NCBI RefSeq assembly: GCF_013127955.1
Contig: NZ_CP053435.1
Coordinates: 3,695,001 to 3,759,000, forward strand
Source: Spirosoma taeanense
GTDB taxonomy: Bacteria; Bacteroidota; Bacteroidia; Cytophagales; Spirosomataceae
Reading direction: 5' to 3'
Length of the DNA: 64,000 nt
Below are positions 45,574-53,907 of the stretch, piece after piece (position 1 is the stretch's first letter; each line of letters starts with the position of its first letter). The notes under the pieces are model-generated. The model made no database searches. It was not told the origin of the DNA and saw only the letters and a program-made list of their open reading frames with translations. The position numbers were made by a program, and so were the translations under genes.

Positions 45574-45633
45574 ATGATGGTCAGCAAACAATTTTCCCGC
45601 CGAACCCGCCCGCTAAGACTTTTGTTGAGAATT

Positions 45634-45663
45634 GGGTGGTCAGTTCCGAACCCGTTAATTTTG
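45634..45663 (+). promoter_or_regulatory. Promoter of the AguB-like gene, near-leaderless
   Basis: TAATTTTG (45656-45663) is a perfect TAnnTTTG box, with a TTG about 21 nt upstream. The ATG begins at 45668, only 4 nt after the box, so the transcript is probably leaderless or nearly so. Confidence 0.55.
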
Positions 45664-45667
45664 CCCT

Positions 45668-46540
45668 ATGTCTAAGAAAGTTAATATTGGTCTGGTGCAG
45701 ATGAGTTGCTCGGCAGATGTCGAGGCCAACATCCAGAAGGCCATCACTGGTATCCGCGAGGCCGCTCAGAAAGGTGCTCAGATCGTTTGTTTGCAGGAAT
45801 TATTTACCTCGCTTTATTTCTGCGATGTAGAGGATCACCATAATTTCAGCCTGGCCGAAGCCATTCCCGGTCCGACGACCGAACGTCTGGGCAAGGTAGC
45901 CGGCGAACTGGGCGTGGTCATCGTGGCCTCGCTGTTCGAGAAGCGGGCGCAGGGGCTGTACCACAACACCACCGCCGTGCTGGATGCCGACGGAAGTTAT
46001 CTCGGTAAGTACCGTAAGATGCACATTCCTGACGATCCGGGCTATTACGAGAAGTTTTACTTCACCCCCGGCGACCTCGGCTATAAAGTATTCGACACCA
46101 AATTCACCCGTATTGGCGTGCTGATCTGCTGGGATCAGTGGTATCCGGAAGCAGCCCGTATTACGTCGCTGATGGGTGCCGAGGTCCTGTTTTACCCCAC
46201 GGCCATCGGCTGGGATACCAACGAACCAGACCCGGCCCAGAATACGGAGCAGTATAACGCCTGGCAGACCATCCAGCGCAGCCACGCCATTGCCAACGGC
46301 GTTCACGTGGTGGCCGTTAACCGCGTGGGCCGCGAAGCCGACCAGCAGTTCTGGGGTGGTTCGTTTGTGTCGAACCCCTTTGGGTCGCTGCTGTATCTGG
46401 CCCCGCACGATCAGGAGGTTGTGCATGTGCAGGAGATTGACCTGGCCAGTTCGGAGAAGTACCGCACCACCTGGCCGTACTTCCGCGATCGGCGTATTGA
46501 TTCCTACCAGCCGATTACGAAGCGGTATATTGATGAGTAA
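45668..46540 (+). CDS. aguB: Carbon-nitrogen hydrolase, N-carbamoylputrescine amidase-like
   Basis: A 290-aa cytosolic nitrilase-superfamily enzyme. N-carbamoylputrescine amidase turns carbamoylputrescine into putrescine, CO2 and ammonia in the arginine decarboxylase route. The triad is present: Glu44 (LQELFTS), Lys117 (YRKMHIPDDPGYYEKF) and Cys154 (LICWDQWYPEAAR). The DDPGYYEKFYFTPGD and WDQWYPEAAR segments are typical of AguB rather than other branches. The usual partner agmatine deiminase (aguA) is not in the window. The promoter box stands almost at the ATG. Confidence 0.92.
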   Translation: MSKKVNIGLVQMSCSADVEANIQKAITGIREAAQKGAQIVCLQELFTSLYFCDVEDHHNFSLAEAIPGPTTERLGKVAGELGVVIVASLFEKRAQGLYHNTTAVLDADGSYLGKYRKMHIPDDPGYYEKFYFTPGDLGYKVFDTKFTRIGVLICWDQWYPEAARITSLMGAEVLFYPTAIGWDTNEPDPAQNTEQYNAWQTIQRSHAIANGVHVVAVNRVGREADQQFWGGSFVSNPFGSLLYLAPHDQEVVHVQEIDLASSEKYRTTWPYFRDRRIDSYQPITKRYIDE

Positions 46541-46550
46541 GAACGCTGGT

Positions 46551-46578
46551 TTCTTTATTCTTCATTTCCTATTTCTTA
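46551..46578 (+). repeat. Short heptad run (TTCTTYA family)
   Basis: Four consecutive 7-mers: TTCTTTA, TTCTTCA, TTTCCTA, TTTCTTA. They lie in the 66-bp gap between the AguB-like gene and the next gene. No inverted arm is seen. Confidence 0.55.
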
Positions 46579-46606
46579 CGTCGCTCTGCCGCCCTTGTCC
46601 CGTTTC

Positions 46607-48226
46607 ATGAAAGTATTCGCCTTGTTTCTATTAGCCAGCTTAGCCGGATTAGGAATATGGTATGTTCAGCTCAGTCAACCCGCCGAGCCCACTGCCGTGC
46701 GGTTGCAGGGTTCATTACCCCCGCAGATATCGTTAACTCCAACGCCCCGCGCCCACTTTTCGCCCACGACACGTAAGGGTTACTACAACATCGATGCCAT
46801 AGGCGATTTTACGCTGCCCGCCACGAAAACCATTACGTTCTGCGGGGCCGGACGGAATCTGCACGTGCAGCAGGATCGTAGTAAACTTTTTCGACGGGGT
46901 TTTACGTCTATTGAGCAGACCCGCATGATTGAGGGCGTGGAGATCTGGACCAACGGCATGCCACCCCAGAACTGGCATAGCAGCCTGCAACCCAGTCAGC
47001 GCGCATTGATTCTATATCAGAACTATTTCGCCGATGCGTTCGGTCTGGACTGGGCCCGCAACAGTGAACAGGCGCGGGATATGCTGTACCAGAACCCACC
47101 CGGTGCGCGTAGCAATAACCGCAACACGCTGTACCAGGCGTCGATGGAACTGCGCGGAGGTTGTGTCAGCTTCGGCGACTGTCCGCCCGGTGATATGAAG
47201 AGTACCTTTAGCAAGATTTTTCTGGATATTGAAAACGAAGGGACCAGCCTGGGCAATCGGCAGGAACAGGCCAATCTGTACACCTTCATGATGAAGACGT
47301 TGAAGGAGAACGTGAGTCAAAAGACGGAGATTGGCTCGATAGCCCCCGTTCCACACAACAGCTTTGGCAATTCGAGGGCGGAACATTATACCGCTGGTCC
47401 GGACTGGCTCTGGAACATGCCCGCCCGCCAGACGGCCAGTAGTAAACAGCGCGGCATGCCCGATGCGATTGTGGGGAAGTCGTATGCCGACTACGCTGAT
47501 TTTCAGATGCCCGGCACGTATTACCTCTTTCCGGACTTTGACTATTCAGCCTCCCACACGGGCGATGGCGACCGGCACTGGCTGGCTTCGCTGCTAGCCG
47601 AGCAGGAGGTGAACCGGAAACTGTCGCCCAAGAAACGGATTGCCTGGCATTGGTTATTCAACACCCAGAGCAGCGACTACCCTAACAGCGGTAAAGCCGA
47701 ACATCCGGCCCCTCCGGCCATTGCCGAGGGTATGGGCATCTTTTACTGGTTTACGGGTGCCTACGGCGTCCTGTTCTGGGACGATCATAAAGATCTGACA
47801 CCCGACCAGCCCTCCCACACCGACTCGGCTCAGAAAGGGTTGGGAAACGACCGGAATTATGCTTGCTATGAACATTACCTGCATGGTCTCTGGCGGCTGT
47901 TCCGGCACCACGGCGATCTGTTCAACGGCCGCGAAACCTACCTGAACGAAGCCACCGAATGTTCCTTCGACGGCGGGCAGAGCTGGTTAAAATATAACGC
48001 TAACCAGCTCAAAACGCGTAATCTGCCATTTGTGCGGGCAATTGTTAACGGGAACCAGATTCTGATAGCCGCCACCAAAGCCTACGACCTCCCGAACCAG
48101 ACCAGTCAGGTGATGGTGCGTTACGTTGAGAATGGCTATAACTTTTACACAACCCTAACCCTCAAAGGCGATGAAATTTCTCTCGGTCGGGCCACCATGA
48201 ACCGGCGGGTCCGTCAGCAGGGATAG
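46607..48226 (+). CDS. Exported protein of unknown function, 539 aa
   Basis: A 539-aa protein I do not recognise. An N-terminal hydrophobic segment (MKVFALFLLASLAGLGIWYV) acts as signal or anchor, followed by a Pro/Thr-rich stretch. The rest is a large, aromatic-rich domain with several Cys (ITFCGAGRN, GGCVSFGDCPPGDM, NYACYEHYLHGLWRL) and many His, Trp and Asp, for example YYLFPDFDYSASHTGDGDRH. Such composition is common in secreted carbohydrate-active enzymes, but no family motif is visible. The ATG at 46607 starts exactly at the signal. The genes behind it (ROK kinase 26 bp on, then SIS isomerase) suggest a sugar-related role by context. Confidence 0.8.
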   Translation: MKVFALFLLASLAGLGIWYVQLSQPAEPTAVRLQGSLPPQISLTPTPRAHFSPTTRKGYYNIDAIGDFTLPATKTITFCGAGRNLHVQQDRSKLFRRGFTSIEQTRMIEGVEIWTNGMPPQNWHSSLQPSQRALILYQNYFADAFGLDWARNSEQARDMLYQNPPGARSNNRNTLYQASMELRGGCVSFGDCPPGDMKSTFSKIFLDIENEGTSLGNRQEQANLYTFMMKTLKENVSQKTEIGSIAPVPHNSFGNSRAEHYTAGPDWLWNMPARQTASSKQRGMPDAIVGKSYADYADFQMPGTYYLFPDFDYSASHTGDGDRHWLASLLAEQEVNRKLSPKKRIAWHWLFNTQSSDYPNSGKAEHPAPPAIAEGMGIFYWFTGAYGVLFWDDHKDLTPDQPSHTDSAQKGLGNDRNYACYEHYLHGLWRLFRHHGDLFNGRETYLNEATECSFDGGQSWLKYNANQLKTRNLPFVRAIVNGNQILIAATKAYDLPNQTSQVMVRYVENGYNFYTTLTLKGDEISLGRATMNRRVRQQG

Positions 48227-48252
48227 TCTTTAATCGTCAATACAATAAACGT

Positions 48253-49194
48253 ATGCATGTTGGTATTGAAATCGGCGGCACCAAGCTGCAGCTCGTCACG
48301 AGCGATGCTTCCGGCCAGATTACGCAGCGATTCCGTTACGTCATTGACCCGGCGCGGGGCGCAGCGGGGATTCTGAACCAGCTTGAGCAGACGCTTCACC
48401 AGCTTCCTCAATCGCCTGAGGCTATTGGCGTTGGTTTTGGCGGGCCCGTGGACTGGCAGACTGGCCGGATTGCGGCTTCCCACCAGGTTGAAGGTTGGGC
48501 CGGTTTTGACCTGAGCACCTGGCTTACGGAGCGCGCTCCGGCGGCTCAGGTCCGGATTGATAACGACGCCAACGTAGCGGCTCTGGGCGAGGCCCGGCGG
48601 GGCGTAGCAACGGGGTTCGAGCGGGTGTTTTACGTGACGCTCGGCAGTGGCGTTGGCGGAGGTATGGTCGTCAACGGGCAATTGTATCATGGCGCGCTAC
48701 CCGGCGAAGCCGAAATTGGTCATTTATGGCTGGTGCCGCCCGACTCGTCGGGTTCGCCGGGCCAGACCATCGAGCAAACCATCTCGGGCTGGGCCGTTGA
48801 CCAGCAGATTCGGGAACTGCTGCCCCAGTTGCCGGCCGATTCGGTTTTGAAGCAACTGGTAACGGAGTCTCAGGCAGCCGGTTCAGCCGGGGGGGAAGCC
48901 CGGTTTCTGCATCCGGCATACGAAGCCAGCGACCCCGTAGCCCGGATGCTGATCGAACAGATCGGTTCGGTGCTGGCGCTTGGCCTGTCGCACGTTGTAC
49001 ATCTGTTCCATCCCGAAGCGCTTGTGCTGGGTGGGGGACTATCCCTGATTGGCGAGCCTTTGCGGGCGGCTGTCCGGCAGGCGTTACCGCGCTTTGTCAT
49101 GAAATCCTTTCATCCGGTGCCCATTGTGCTGCTGGCTAAACTTGGCGAAGATACGGTCCCGATGGGTGCCCTTTCGTTAGTCAGTACGTTGTAA
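48253..49194 (+). CDS. ROK-family sugar kinase lacking the zinc-binding Cys motif
   Basis: A 313-aa cytosolic protein of the ROK family. The phosphate-1 motif is EIGGTKLQLV (6-15). GFGGPVDWQTG, the catalytic IDNDANVAALGEA and VTLGSGVGGGMVVNGQLYHG follow in order. Most ROK proteins have a C-x-C-G-x2-G-C zinc motif after GEIGH. Here the segment reads EIGHLWLVPPDSSGSPGQTI with no Cys, so this one probably lacks the zinc. There is no DNA-binding domain, so it is a kinase rather than a repressor. The substrate is unknown; glucose, fructose or an amino sugar are options. It lies between the unknown exported protein and the SIS gene, in a likely operon. Confidence 0.88.
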   Translation: MHVGIEIGGTKLQLVTSDASGQITQRFRYVIDPARGAAGILNQLEQTLHQLPQSPEAIGVGFGGPVDWQTGRIAASHQVEGWAGFDLSTWLTERAPAAQVRIDNDANVAALGEARRGVATGFERVFYVTLGSGVGGGMVVNGQLYHGALPGEAEIGHLWLVPPDSSGSPGQTIEQTISGWAVDQQIRELLPQLPADSVLKQLVTESQAAGSAGGEARFLHPAYEASDPVARMLIEQIGSVLALGLSHVVHLFHPEALVLGGGLSLIGEPLRAAVRQALPRFVMKSFHPVPIVLLAKLGEDTVPMGALSLVSTL

Positions 49195-49243
49195 ACCAGA
49201 CTGAAACAGGCGCTGTAAACTGAACCCGTTACTTTTTAATAAC

Positions 49244-49801
49244 ATGAACCAGACGTATCTCCAGACGTATATTGACCGGCAGAAAGCCGCTTACGATGCT
49301 ATCCCGCTCGACCAGGTTGAGCAGATTATTCAATTGATTCACAAATGCTGGGAAGAAGACCGGCAGCTGTTTGCGTTCGGCAATGGCGGCAGTGCGTCCA
49401 ACGTATCTCACTTTATTACCGATCTGGGCAAGAGCGCTTCCGACCGAATGGGCCGACGCTTCCGCTGCCTTTCTCTAAACGAAAACGTTGCGTGGATCAC
49501 GGCCCTGGGTAATGATTATGCCTACGAGGACGTTTACGTGCAGCAGCTTCGCAACTATGCCCGCCCCGGCGATTTAGTGCTTACCCTGAGCGTCAGCGGC
49601 AACTCGCCAAACGTCGTCAAAGCCGTGCAGTGGGCCAATGCGAATGGCCTCACCACCATCGGTCTCGTCGGAGGCAAACGCGGACAGGTGGCCGATCTCG
49701 CCCAGGAGGTCATTGTTATCAACGACACGCACTACGGCCGGGTCGAAGATGCCCAGATGACGATCTGCCACATGATTTGCTATTCGTTCATTGAATCTTA
49801 G
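49244..49801 (+). CDS. SIS-domain protein, phosphoheptose isomerase-like
   Basis: A 185-aa single SIS-domain protein of the GmhA-like (SIS_13) group. The sugar-phosphate loops are FAFGNGGSASNVSHF (43-57) and LTLSVSGNSPNVVKAVQWA, and the segment TIGLVGGKRGQVADLA fits the family. GmhA makes heptose-7-phosphate for LPS core, but related proteins isomerise or bind other sugar phosphates. The start is the ATG at 49244, 50 bp after the ROK gene. It may handle the ROK kinase product. The GT9 gene elsewhere in the window would need ADP-heptose if that pathway exists here. Confidence 0.88.
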   Translation: MNQTYLQTYIDRQKAAYDAIPLDQVEQIIQLIHKCWEEDRQLFAFGNGGSASNVSHFITDLGKSASDRMGRRFRCLSLNENVAWITALGNDYAYEDVYVQQLRNYARPGDLVLTLSVSGNSPNVVKAVQWANANGLTTIGLVGGKRGQVADLAQEVIVINDTHYGRVEDAQMTICHMICYSFIES

Positions 49802-49809
49802 ATCCTGAC

Positions 49810-50502
49810 TCAGGAGTAGCGGTCATTCCGCCATGGGTAAGCCGTGTTTGAATAGCCGCGCTCCTCCCAGAACCCCAACTGGTTTTTCGATAGAAATTCG
49901 ATGCGTTTAATCCATTTGGAACCTTTCCAGGCGTAAAGCTGGGGAGTAATCATTCGTAAAGGCCCGCCATGTTCGCGCGTCAGCGGCTGACCGTCGGCCG
50001 TGTGTACAAGCAGCACGTCGGGCTTGAGCGCTTCTTCGAGTGATACATTAGTCGAATAACCGTCGTAACCATAGCACATCACGTGCGTAGCCGAGCCTTT
50101 GGGGTCGACCAGAGCCGCCAGGTCCATGAACCGAACGCCCACCCAGGGCACATCCAGCCGCGACCAGGTCGTTACGCAGTGAAAATCGCTGGTATCTTCC
50201 ACCTGAGGTAAGGCCATTAGATCGTCCCATTTCAGACGAACCGGGTTATCTACTTCCCCATCGATAGCCAGTTGCCATTTGTCGAGCGGTATATTGGGCT
50301 GGTAGCCCAGATCCAGCACGGGCCATTTTGTTGTAACGGTCTGCCCTACGGGTACGGCCGGCATACCGTGGCGATTAGGCGGCCCGGAACCCCGTGGCTT
50401 TTCGTCCTGCATGGAGGGCGTCTGAGCCATTTTTTCCTCAAACCGGCGTTTGAGTTTCATCCGGGCTTCGACGATTCGATCAGTTTTCTCGTTGGCTTCC
50501 AT
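49810..50502 (-). CDS. Sulfite-oxidase-like molybdopterin protein (YuiH type)
   Basis: A 230-aa molybdopterin-binding protein of the sulfite oxidase fold, single domain. The molybdenum-ligand Cys is Cys109 in SDFHCVTTWSRLDVPWVGV, the family hallmark. The C-terminal GPLRMITPQLYAWKGSKWIKRIEF is also typical. There is no signal peptide and no heme or dimer domain, so it is a cytosolic relative of unknown substrate. The first 50 residues are charged and Pro-rich. The ATG at 50502 is preferred to a TTG 24 codons upstream. It gives this genome a second molybdoenzyme type besides FdhF/YdeP. It lies 102 bp after pheA. Confidence 0.9.
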   Translation of the reverse strand: MEANEKTDRIVEARMKLKRRFEEKMAQTPSMQDEKPRGSGPPNRHGMPAVPVGQTVTTKWPVLDLGYQPNIPLDKWQLAIDGEVDNPVRLKWDDLMALPQVEDTSDFHCVTTWSRLDVPWVGVRFMDLAALVDPKGSATHVMCYGYDGYSTNVSLEEALKPDVLLVHTADGQPLTREHGGPLRMITPQLYAWKGSKWIKRIEFLSKNQLGFWEERGYSNTAYPWRNDRYS

Positions 50503-50604
50503 AGGTAGAGATTTTTCAGCACAGGCTGTTTTCTGTAAACTGAAAATTTCGGCCTGTAGTTTTTCAGCCTCCAAACGTAACGCCCGATAAACGGCCTGAG
50601 CGGA

Positions 50605-51678
50605 TTACGCTACGCGCACATAGCTGCCCAGCAGTTTCACCTCGGCCGCGTGGTGGTTCAGAATCTCCTGAAGTGCCGGCTCGTCGGCATGACCTTCGCA
50701 CTCGATCAAAAACCAGTACCGGAAAGTCGCTCCTTCACGCAGTGGCCGGCTCTCGATCTTGGTCAGGTTAATACGCCGGGCGTTGAACTCCTGCAGAAAC
50801 TCCGCCAGCACCCCCGGCGACTCAGTATTGGCCAGTTTGGCAATGATAGTTGTCTTATCGTGGCCGCTGGGCTGATTTTTGAAATCTTTCGCCAGAATCA
50901 GGAAGCGCGTCCGGTTCAGGTCACTGTCTCCTATATTGTCGAACAGCACCGGCACATCGAACAGTTTGGCCGCAATATGTGAGCAGAGCGCAGCTGTACG
51001 GGGTTGCTGCGCAGCCAGTTTAGCCGCCCGGGAGGTCGATTCAACCGGTACCAGTTCGGCCTGCAGCCCCTCAAACGTATCGTTCAGAAACTTACTGCAC
51101 TGACGGAACGCAATATCTTTGGAATAGATATGCGTGATGTCGGCCAGGTTCTCGGTCTGGGTGGCAAACGTAAAATGAACCGGAATCTGGGCCTCAGCGG
51201 CAATGGTTAGGTCTTTTTCGAGCAGCAGGTCAATAGCCTCCAGCACTACCCCTTCCTGGTTGTTTTCGATGGGGACAACTCCAAACCGAACCCGCCCCGT
51301 CTCGACGCTCTCAAATACGGATCGGATGGTCGGCAGGGCCATGTAATCGCTCATAGCACCAAACCGGCTCTCGGCAGCCTGATGCGTAAAGCTGCCTTCC
51401 GGCCCCAGAAACGCCACCCGTTCGGGTAATTCCAGATTGCGCGAAACGGCAAAGATTTCCAGGAAAATGGCTTCAATAGCCGACCGGTTCATCAGGCCGT
51501 TGTTTTGCCCATGCAGCCGGTCCAGAATCTGTTTTTCGCGTTCGGGCCGGTAAATGACCGCGTTGGTCGTGCGTTTCAGTTCGCCAACCCGACGAACCAG
51601 TTCCATCCGCTGATTCAGCAGGGTCAGGAGTTGGTCGTCAAGGGCATCAATATCATTACGGAGCGATTCGAGCGTCAT
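50605..51678 (-). CDS. pheA: Chorismate mutase / prephenate dehydratase (P-protein)
   Basis: A 357-aa bifunctional enzyme that turns chorismate to prephenate and then to phenylpyruvate for phenylalanine synthesis. An AroQ-type chorismate mutase lies at about residues 1-85 (LRNDIDALDDQLLTLLNQRM), the prephenate dehydratase at about 88-270 (FLGPEGSFTHQAA, GVVPIENNQEGVV), and a C-terminal ACT domain (ANTESPGVLAEFLQEF and IESRPLREGATFRY) that should sense phenylalanine. The ATG at 51678 matches the family N-terminus. The 5-prime leader is filled by a heptad inverted repeat that also serves as terminator of the upstream gene. No other aro gene is adjacent. Confidence 0.96.
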   Translation of the reverse strand: MTLESLRNDIDALDDQLLTLLNQRMELVRRVGELKRTTNAVIYRPEREKQILDRLHGQNNGLMNRSAIEAIFLEIFAVSRNLELPERVAFLGPEGSFTHQAAESRFGAMSDYMALPTIRSVFESVETGRVRFGVVPIENNQEGVVLEAIDLLLEKDLTIAAEAQIPVHFTFATQTENLADITHIYSKDIAFRQCSKFLNDTFEGLQAELVPVESTSRAAKLAAQQPRTAALCSHIAAKLFDVPVLFDNIGDSDLNRTRFLILAKDFKNQPSGHDKTTIIAKLANTESPGVLAEFLQEFNARRINLTKIESRPLREGATFRYWFLIECEGHADEPALQEILNHHAAEVKLLGSYVRVA

Positions 51679-51684
51679 TATCGT

Positions 51685-51760
51685 AAACAGTGCGCAGTCG
51701 GCACAAAAAAATAGGCAGTGTCCCACAAAAGTACACTGCCTACTGCCCACTGCAAACTGT
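51685..51760. repeat. Heptad array with inverted arm (GCAGTRG family), also a terminator
   Basis: The + strand steps AAACAGT, GCGCAGT, CGGCACA, AAAAAAT, AGGCAGT from 51685. The minus strand from 51760 steps ACAGTTT, GCAGTGG, GCAGTAG, GCAGTGT. TAGGCAGTGT (51712-51721) pairs with ACACTGCCTA (51733-51742), and a T-run follows on the minus strand. The array thus fills the gap between the topoisomerase gene and pheA and can terminate the former. Confidence 0.75.
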
Positions 51761-51763
51761 TGT

Positions 51764-53656
51764 TTAAACTAAAGCTGCATCCTCGACGTCTTTCTCGATC
51801 CGCAGATTGTCGATAATGAACCGCTGGCGGTCGGGCGTGTTCTTGCCCATGTAATAGCTGAGCAGCTTCGGCACGGAGGTTTCCTTTTCCATAATCACCG
51901 GCTCCAGCCGCATGTTCTCGCCGATGAACAACCCAAACTCTTCGGGCGAAATCTCACCCAGCCCTTTGAAGCGCGTAATCTCGACTTTCTTGCCGCCTTT
52001 GGTAAGCTTGTTAATGGCCGCCTGTTTTTCTTCTTCCGAATAGCAGTACGTTGTTTCCTTGTGGTTTTTAGGATTACGTACCCGGAACAGGGGCGTTTCA
52101 AGAATATACAGATGCCCATTTCGCACCAGATCGGGGAAGAACTGCAGGAAGAACGTCAGCATCAGCAGCCGGATGTGCATACCATCGACGTCGGCATCGG
52201 TAGCAATGACAATCCGGTTGTAGCGCAGTCCCTCCAGGCCGTCCTCAATATCCAGGGCGTGCTGCAGCAGGTTAAACTCCTCATTTTCGTACACCACTTT
52301 CTTGGTCAGCCCAAAGCAGTTGAGCGGTTTGCCCCGCAGACTGAAAACGGCCTGCGACTGCACATTGCGCGATTTAGTAATAGACCCACTGGCCGAGTCA
52401 CCCTCGGTAATGAACAGCGTCGACTGGTAGCGGTCTTCGGCTTTCAGGTCGGGCAGGTGATTGCGGCAGTCGCGTAGTTTTTTGTTGTGCAGACTGGCTT
52501 TTTTGGCCCGGTCGTTGGCCAGTTTCTTGATCCCGGCCAGTTCTTTACGTTCCCGCTCCGACTGCTCAATGCGTTTCTTCATCGCGTCGCGAATGGCCGG
52601 ATTCATGTGCAGAAAATCGTCCAGGCGCTCTTTGACAAAATCCTTGACGAACGAGTTGACCGACTGCGCGTTTGGCTCGGGCGACATATTGATCGAGCCC
52701 AGCTTGGTTTTGGTCTGCGATTCAAATACCGGCTCCTGCACCCGGATACTGATGGCCGCAATTATCGACGCCCTGACATCGGCTACGTCGTAATTCTTGT
52801 CAAAGTGTTTACGGATGGTTTCGACGACCGCTTCGCGCAGGGCTGCCAGATGCGTACCACCCTGGGTGGTGTACTGACCATTAACAAACGAATAATATTC
52901 TTCGCCGTACTGGTTGCCGTGCGTCATGGCGATTTCCAGATCGTTCCCTTTCATGTGAATGATCGGGTAACGCAGTGAATCCTCGTCCGTCTTATTGCGG
53001 AGAAGATCGAGCAGACCGTTTTGCGAAATGTATTTTTGTTTGTTGAAGGCGATCGTCAGTCCGGCATTCAGGTAGCAGTAGTTCCAGATCATGTTTTCCA
53101 GATACTGCGGAATAAAATGAAAGTGTTTGAATACCGTGTCGTCCGGCTCAAAACAGATCAGCGTCCCGTTACGCTCATTGGTCGGCTCATCGCCTTTGTG
53201 TTTCAGGTCACCCCGTTCAAATTCGGCCCAGACGGTGCGACCATCCCGGAAGGACTGCACCCGGAAATAGCTCGACAGGGCGTTGACGGCCTTCGTACCG
53301 ACGCCGTTCAGGCCAACCGATTTCTGGAAAGCACCGGAGTCGTACTTACCGCCAGTGTTGATCTTGGAAACGACCTCTACCACCTTACCCAACGGAATAC
53401 CCCGGCCGTAGTCGCGGACTTCAACGCGGTGATCCGTCACGCGCACATCAATGATCTTACCAAAGCCCATTACGTGTTCGTCAATGCAGTTATCAATCGT
53501 TTCTTTAAGCAGGACATAGATGCCGTCGTCGGCAGCCGAGCCGTCGCCGAGTTTACCAATATACATGCCCGGTCGCAGGCGGATGTGTTCGCGCCAGTCG
53601 AGCGAACGAATACTGTCTTCGTTGTACTGTACGGGCTGATTTGCCGGTTCTGTCAT
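51764..53656 (-). CDS. parE: DNA topoisomerase IV / type IIA topoisomerase subunit B
   Basis: A 630-aa ATPase subunit of a type IIA topoisomerase that separates daughter chromosomes. The GHKL ATP site has [14 protein letters not shown] and [11 protein letters not shown], and the lid is [13 protein letters not shown]. The transducer contains [14 protein letters not shown]. The TOPRIM domain has [13 protein letters not shown] and [14 protein letters not shown]. The C-terminus lacks the long insertion of many GyrB proteins and fits ParE in Bacteroidota; GyrB is the alternative. The start is an ATG. The A subunit (parC) is not downstream here. Confidence 0.9.
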   Translation of the reverse strand: MTEPANQPVQYNEDSIRSLDWREHIRLRPGMYIGKLGDGSAADDGIYVLLKETIDNCIDEHVMGFGKIIDVRVTDHRVEVRDYGRGIPLGKVVEVVSKINTGGKYDSGAFQKSVGLNGVGTKAVNALSSYFRVQSFRDGRTVWAEFERGDLKHKGDEPTNERNGTLICFEPDDTVFKHFHFIPQYLENMIWNYCYLNAGLTIAFNKQKYISQNGLLDLLRNKTDEDSLRYPIIHMKGNDLEIAMTHGNQYGEEYYSFVNGQYTTQGGTHLAALREAVVETIRKHFDKNYDVADVRASIIAAISIRVQEPVFESQTKTKLGSINMSPEPNAQSVNSFVKDFVKERLDDFLHMNPAIRDAMKKRIEQSERERKELAGIKKLANDRAKKASLHNKKLRDCRNHLPDLKAEDRYQSTLFITEGDSASGSITKSRNVQSQAVFSLRGKPLNCFGLTKKVVYENEEFNLLQHALDIEDGLEGLRYNRIVIATDADVDGMHIRLLMLTFFLQFFPDLVRNGHLYILETPLFRVRNPKNHKETTYCYSEEEKQAAINKLTKGGKKVEITRFKGLGEISPEEFGLFIGENMRLEPVIMEKETSVPKLLSYYMGKNTPDRQRFIIDNLRIEKDVEDAALV

Positions 53657-53780
53657 GGGTAATGGTCGGGTAATTTAAACGTAAGTGGCTGGTTTTCGCT
53701 TGCTTCAATTTAGGTATAACATTGGAAAAGTCATACGGCAAGCGAGCAGACAGGAAAAGAATCCACAGCCTAGGAAATCA

Positions 53781-53811
53781 TTTATAATCCGGCAAAAGTT
53801 CATTTACTTTG
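53781..53811 (+). promoter_or_regulatory. Candidate promoter of the polysaccharide export operon
   Basis: TTTA (53781-53784), 19 nt, then TTACTTTG (53804-53811), each one mismatch from the Bacteroidota consensus. The ATG is at 53908, so the leader is about 90 nt. Confidence 0.45.
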
Positions 53812-53907
53812 CCGACTGAATAGTTGAAACGTACTACGCTTCCGATTGTGTCGTTACTTACAGGCCCTCGTTCGTGGTCAGCTAAGGGCTTTCGACATCT
53901 TAAAAAT

